A stretch of DNA of 64,000 bases from Cyclobacterium lianum (GTDB taxonomy: Bacteria > Bacteroidota > Bacteroidia > Cytophagales > Cyclobacteriaceae), in contig NZ_FRCY01000009.1 of the NCBI RefSeq assembly GCF_900143075.1, positions 62,001-126,000 on the forward strand. Reading direction: 5' to 3'. The notes under the pieces were generated by a model. It was given only the letters and a program-made list of their open reading frames with translations. It searched no databases and had not been told where the DNA came from. This document shows, piece after piece, positions 61,990 to 64,000 of the stretch. Each line of letters starts with the position of its first letter. Positions within the stretch are counted from its first letter, which is position 1. The position numbers and the translations under genes are program-made.

Positions 61990-63018
61990 ATGAATAATAG
62001 AAGAGAATTTTTAATCAAATCGGTTCTTGGCATGGCGGGTCTGTCATTACTCCCTGGCTGGTCAAATGGAGCTCCGGCCATTATCAGGAACTACAACAAG
62101 CCCGACTCGAAAATCAATGGTGTGCAGATAGGCTGCATCACGTATTCCTTCCGCTCCCTGCCTGACCAAAGTGCTGAAGCTACCTTGAAATATGTTACTG
62201 ACTGCGGTATCAATGCTATAGAATTGATGGGAGGACCGGCTGAATCTTTTGCCGGCATGCCGGAATCGACCCTTGACCGCAGGCGAATGTACCAACTGGC
62301 TGGAAAAAGGCGAAGTGGTGAAACACTTACTGATGACGAAGCAAAAGAGTTTGCTTCACTTCAGGAGCAAGCAGCTGATTATGCGAAGGTAGTCGCGGCA
62401 TGGAGGGCTAAAGCAGATTTTCAGAAATTTGAACAAGTCCGTAAAATGTATAAAGATGCGGGGGTAAGTATTTATGCCTTTAAGCCCGGCGCTTTCAGTC
62501 AGAACAATACCGATGCAGAAATTGCCTATGGCATGAAAGCAGCCAAAGCACTCGGAGCCTCCCACGTCACTCTGGAACACCCTTCTGATGATGCCCATAC
62601 ATTGAAATTGGGAAAAATGGGAGAACAACACAAGATATCAGTAGCGTATCATGGCCATGAGCAACAAACCTTCACCTTCTGGGATACTGCCCTGGCCCAA
62701 AGCTCCAGGAATGCATTGAATTTTGATGCCGGTCATTACATAGCTGCAGGGCATACAGATATCATGGCTTTCTTGGAAAAACACCACAAGAGGATATTAA
62801 GCATGCATACCAAGGACAGGCAAAGCCCGGCAAATGGCAAGGGAAACCTCCCCTGGGGTACCGGAGATACGCCGATCGTGGAGATTTTACAAAAGATGCA
62901 GCAAAGCAGGTACAAATTCCCAGCTTCTATTGAATTGGAACATCAGATTCCGGAGGGGTCGGATGCGATCCGCGAAGTGCAGAAATGCCTGGAATACTGT
63001 AGAAAAGCCCTCGCCTGA
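61990..63018 (+). CDS. Sugar phosphate isomerase/epimerase-like TIM-barrel protein, Tat-exported
   Basis: 342 residues. It begins with a twin-arginine signal (NRREFLIKSVLGMAGLSLLPG), so a folded protein is probably exported. The body is an AP-endonuclease-2/xylose-isomerase-like TIM barrel (IGCITYSFRSLPDQ, INAIELMGGPAESF, SHVTLEHPSDDAHTLKLGK, VAYHGHEQQTF, ALNFDAGHYIAAGHTDIM, ILSMHTKDRQ, FPASIELEHQIPEG). The Glu, His, Asp and Glu in these segments are the expected metal ligands. The substrate is unknown. It is followed by a clear terminator. Confidence 0.9.
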   Translation: MNNRREFLIKSVLGMAGLSLLPGWSNGAPAIIRNYNKPDSKINGVQIGCITYSFRSLPDQSAEATLKYVTDCGINAIELMGGPAESFAGMPESTLDRRRMYQLAGKRRSGETLTDDEAKEFASLQEQAADYAKVVAAWRAKADFQKFEQVRKMYKDAGVSIYAFKPGAFSQNNTDAEIAYGMKAAKALGASHVTLEHPSDDAHTLKLGKMGEQHKISVAYHGHEQQTFTFWDTALAQSSRNALNFDAGHYIAAGHTDIMAFLEKHHKRILSMHTKDRQSPANGKGNLPWGTGDTPIVEILQKMQQSRYKFPASIELEHQIPEGSDAIREVQKCLEYCRKALA

Positions 63019-63136
63019 GCAAATACCTAAAGCACCCCGGCCATTGGCGGGGGCGCTGAAATACCTTTAGACCATTCCACAAGGAAGGAGCTTCCACCAG
63101 TCTGATCAGGAGGACCTTTTCCAACTCGCCCGTGAG

Positions 63137-63157
63137 CGGACAGAAGTGTCCGTTTTT
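63137..63157 (+). terminator. Intrinsic terminator after the isomerase-like gene
   Basis: CGGACA pairs perfectly with TGTCCG around a GAAG loop, followed by five T, 118 bases after the stop. The rest of the 256-base gap to the permease gene shows nothing else. Confidence 0.85.
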
Positions 63158-63274
63158 ATTTTGGTCAGAAGGAAAAATCTGTCTTTACGGCCCTCACTAA
63201 ACATTTTTTGTCCTGGCATCATATTGGCGCAGGGTTGGTATAAAGGCTGCTCTGCCTACAATGACCGAACAGAT

Positions 63275-64000
63275 ATGGTACAGCACTACTTCCGGATATT
63301 TCTCCGAAACCTCCAACAGCACCCTACCTTCACCCTGATCAATATCTTCGGGTTAGCAGTGGGGATGGCGTCCAGCATCATGATCTTTATGTTTGTTCAG
63401 CACGAACTCAGCTATGACGGTTATCATGAAAAGTCGCACCGGATTTTCAGGGTATCAAGGGCATGGTACAACCAGGATGGAGCCATTAGTCTACACCTTG
63501 GCCATGCGGCGCCTCCTTTTGGGCCCCTGCTGAAATCTGATTTTGATCATCAGGTGCGGGATGCAGTAAGGCTCATGAATACGGATGTTATTATTGCCAG
63601 GGAGGAAAAGGTGTTCAGAGAGGAGCGCTTCTTTTTCGCAGACCCCCAGCTATTTGACGTCTTTTCATGGAAAATGGTGGAGGGAAGCGCAGACAAAGCA
63701 CTATCCTTTCCAGATGGTCTGGTCCTTAGTGTATCCATGGCCGGAAAATATTTTGGCGACCAGGATCCCATGGGTCAGGCATTGGAAATACGCGTAGGCT
63801 CCAATGTTTTTTCAGGGCTTGTGAGGGGGATTATGGCTGATATCCCGGATAACTCACATTTCAAAGCTGATTTTTTTGCGGCTATGGACCCGGTTGTGGA
63901 TTTTTATGGTGGTTATGATGCCATGATGACAAACTTTGGCAGTAATAATTTTGCCACTTACCTGCTACTGGAGGAGGGGGTTGCACCTGAGGAGATCGAA
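63275..64000 (+). CDS. ABC transporter permease, MacB/FtsX type, 5' part
   Basis: The gene runs off the right edge; 242 codons are open from the ATG at 63275. It begins MVQHYFRIFLRNLQQHPTFT with one membrane helix (LINIFGLAVGMASSIMIFMF), then HELSYDGYHEKSHRIFRVSR. This is the hallmark of Bacteroidota FtsX-like permeases with a MacB-type periplasmic core domain (ADPQLFDVFSWKMVEGSADK; MAGKYFGDQDPMGQALEI). Such proteins usually carry two permease blocks of about 800 residues in total. No ATPase gene is in view. Confidence 0.92.
   Translation, partial: MVQHYFRIFLRNLQQHPTFTLINIFGLAVGMASSIMIFMFVQHELSYDGYHEKSHRIFRVSRAWYNQDGAISLHLGHAAPPFGPLLKSDFDHQVRDAVRLMNTDVIIAREEKVFREERFFFADPQLFDVFSWKMVEGSADKALSFPDGLVLSVSMAGKYFGDQDPMGQALEIRVGSNVFSGLVRGIMADIPDNSHFKADFFAAMDPVVDFYGGYDAMMTNFGSNNFATYLLLEEGVAPEEIE

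Overview
The window looks like a chromosomal segment from a Bacteroidota bacterium, most likely of the Cytophagales (Cyclobacteriaceae-like). Three things support this: SusC/SusD-type outer-membrane genes, many lipoproteins and TonB-type proteins, and promoters of the Bacteroidota form (TTG, about 19 bases, TAnnTTTG), which are exact in front of several core operons. Obvious Shine-Dalgarno sites are scarce, and some starts are TTG. The placement comes from reading the sequence; no database search was possible.

Layout. 1-3.2 kb: the 3' end of a sigma-54 activator, convergent with a cytosolic PAS histidine kinase, then a lipid A-type acyltransferase. 3.3-5.3 kb: a sigma factor, a small Cys-rich anti-sigma candidate, gmk and nadD. 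5.3-16.7 kb, minus strand: an accessory locus read as susC-susD, a hairpin terminator, a fresh promoter box, then an FG-GAP/UnbV lipoprotein and two tandem lipoproteins of the vanadium haloperoxidase/PAP2 family. 17.2-18.5 kb: pyrH-frr on the minus strand. 18.9-21.6 kb: a lipoprotein M1 aminopeptidase.

21.6-53.9 kb, plus strand: a near-complete translation and transcription block. It holds tRNA-Tyr, tRNA-Gly, tRNA-Thr and tuf; tRNA-Trp, secE, nusG, rplKAJL and rpoBC; a DUF3467 gene; rpsL, rpsG, fusA and rpsJ; then the S10/spc/alpha clusters from rplC to rplQ with secY, map, infA, rpmJ and rpoA. Terminators and promoters divide it, including an unusual break between rpsJ and rplC. An unexplained 236-base gap lies between rpmD and rplO.

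54-64 kb: carA, eno, a carboxypeptidase-regulatory-domain protein, a FtsB/DivIC-like gene, a small outer-membrane barrel candidate, cysE-cysM, an unrecognised 405-residue protein, a Tat-exported sugar isomerase/epimerase-like protein, and the 5' part of a MacB/FtsX-type ABC permease that runs off the end.

The most interesting part is the 5.3-16.7 kb locus. It joins an outer-membrane import pair to surface-type calcium-repeat and haloperoxidase-like lipoproteins, with no carbohydrate-active enzyme nearby. Its substrate and chemistry cannot be told from sequence alone. I saw no CRISPR array, insertion sequence, prophage or rRNA gene.
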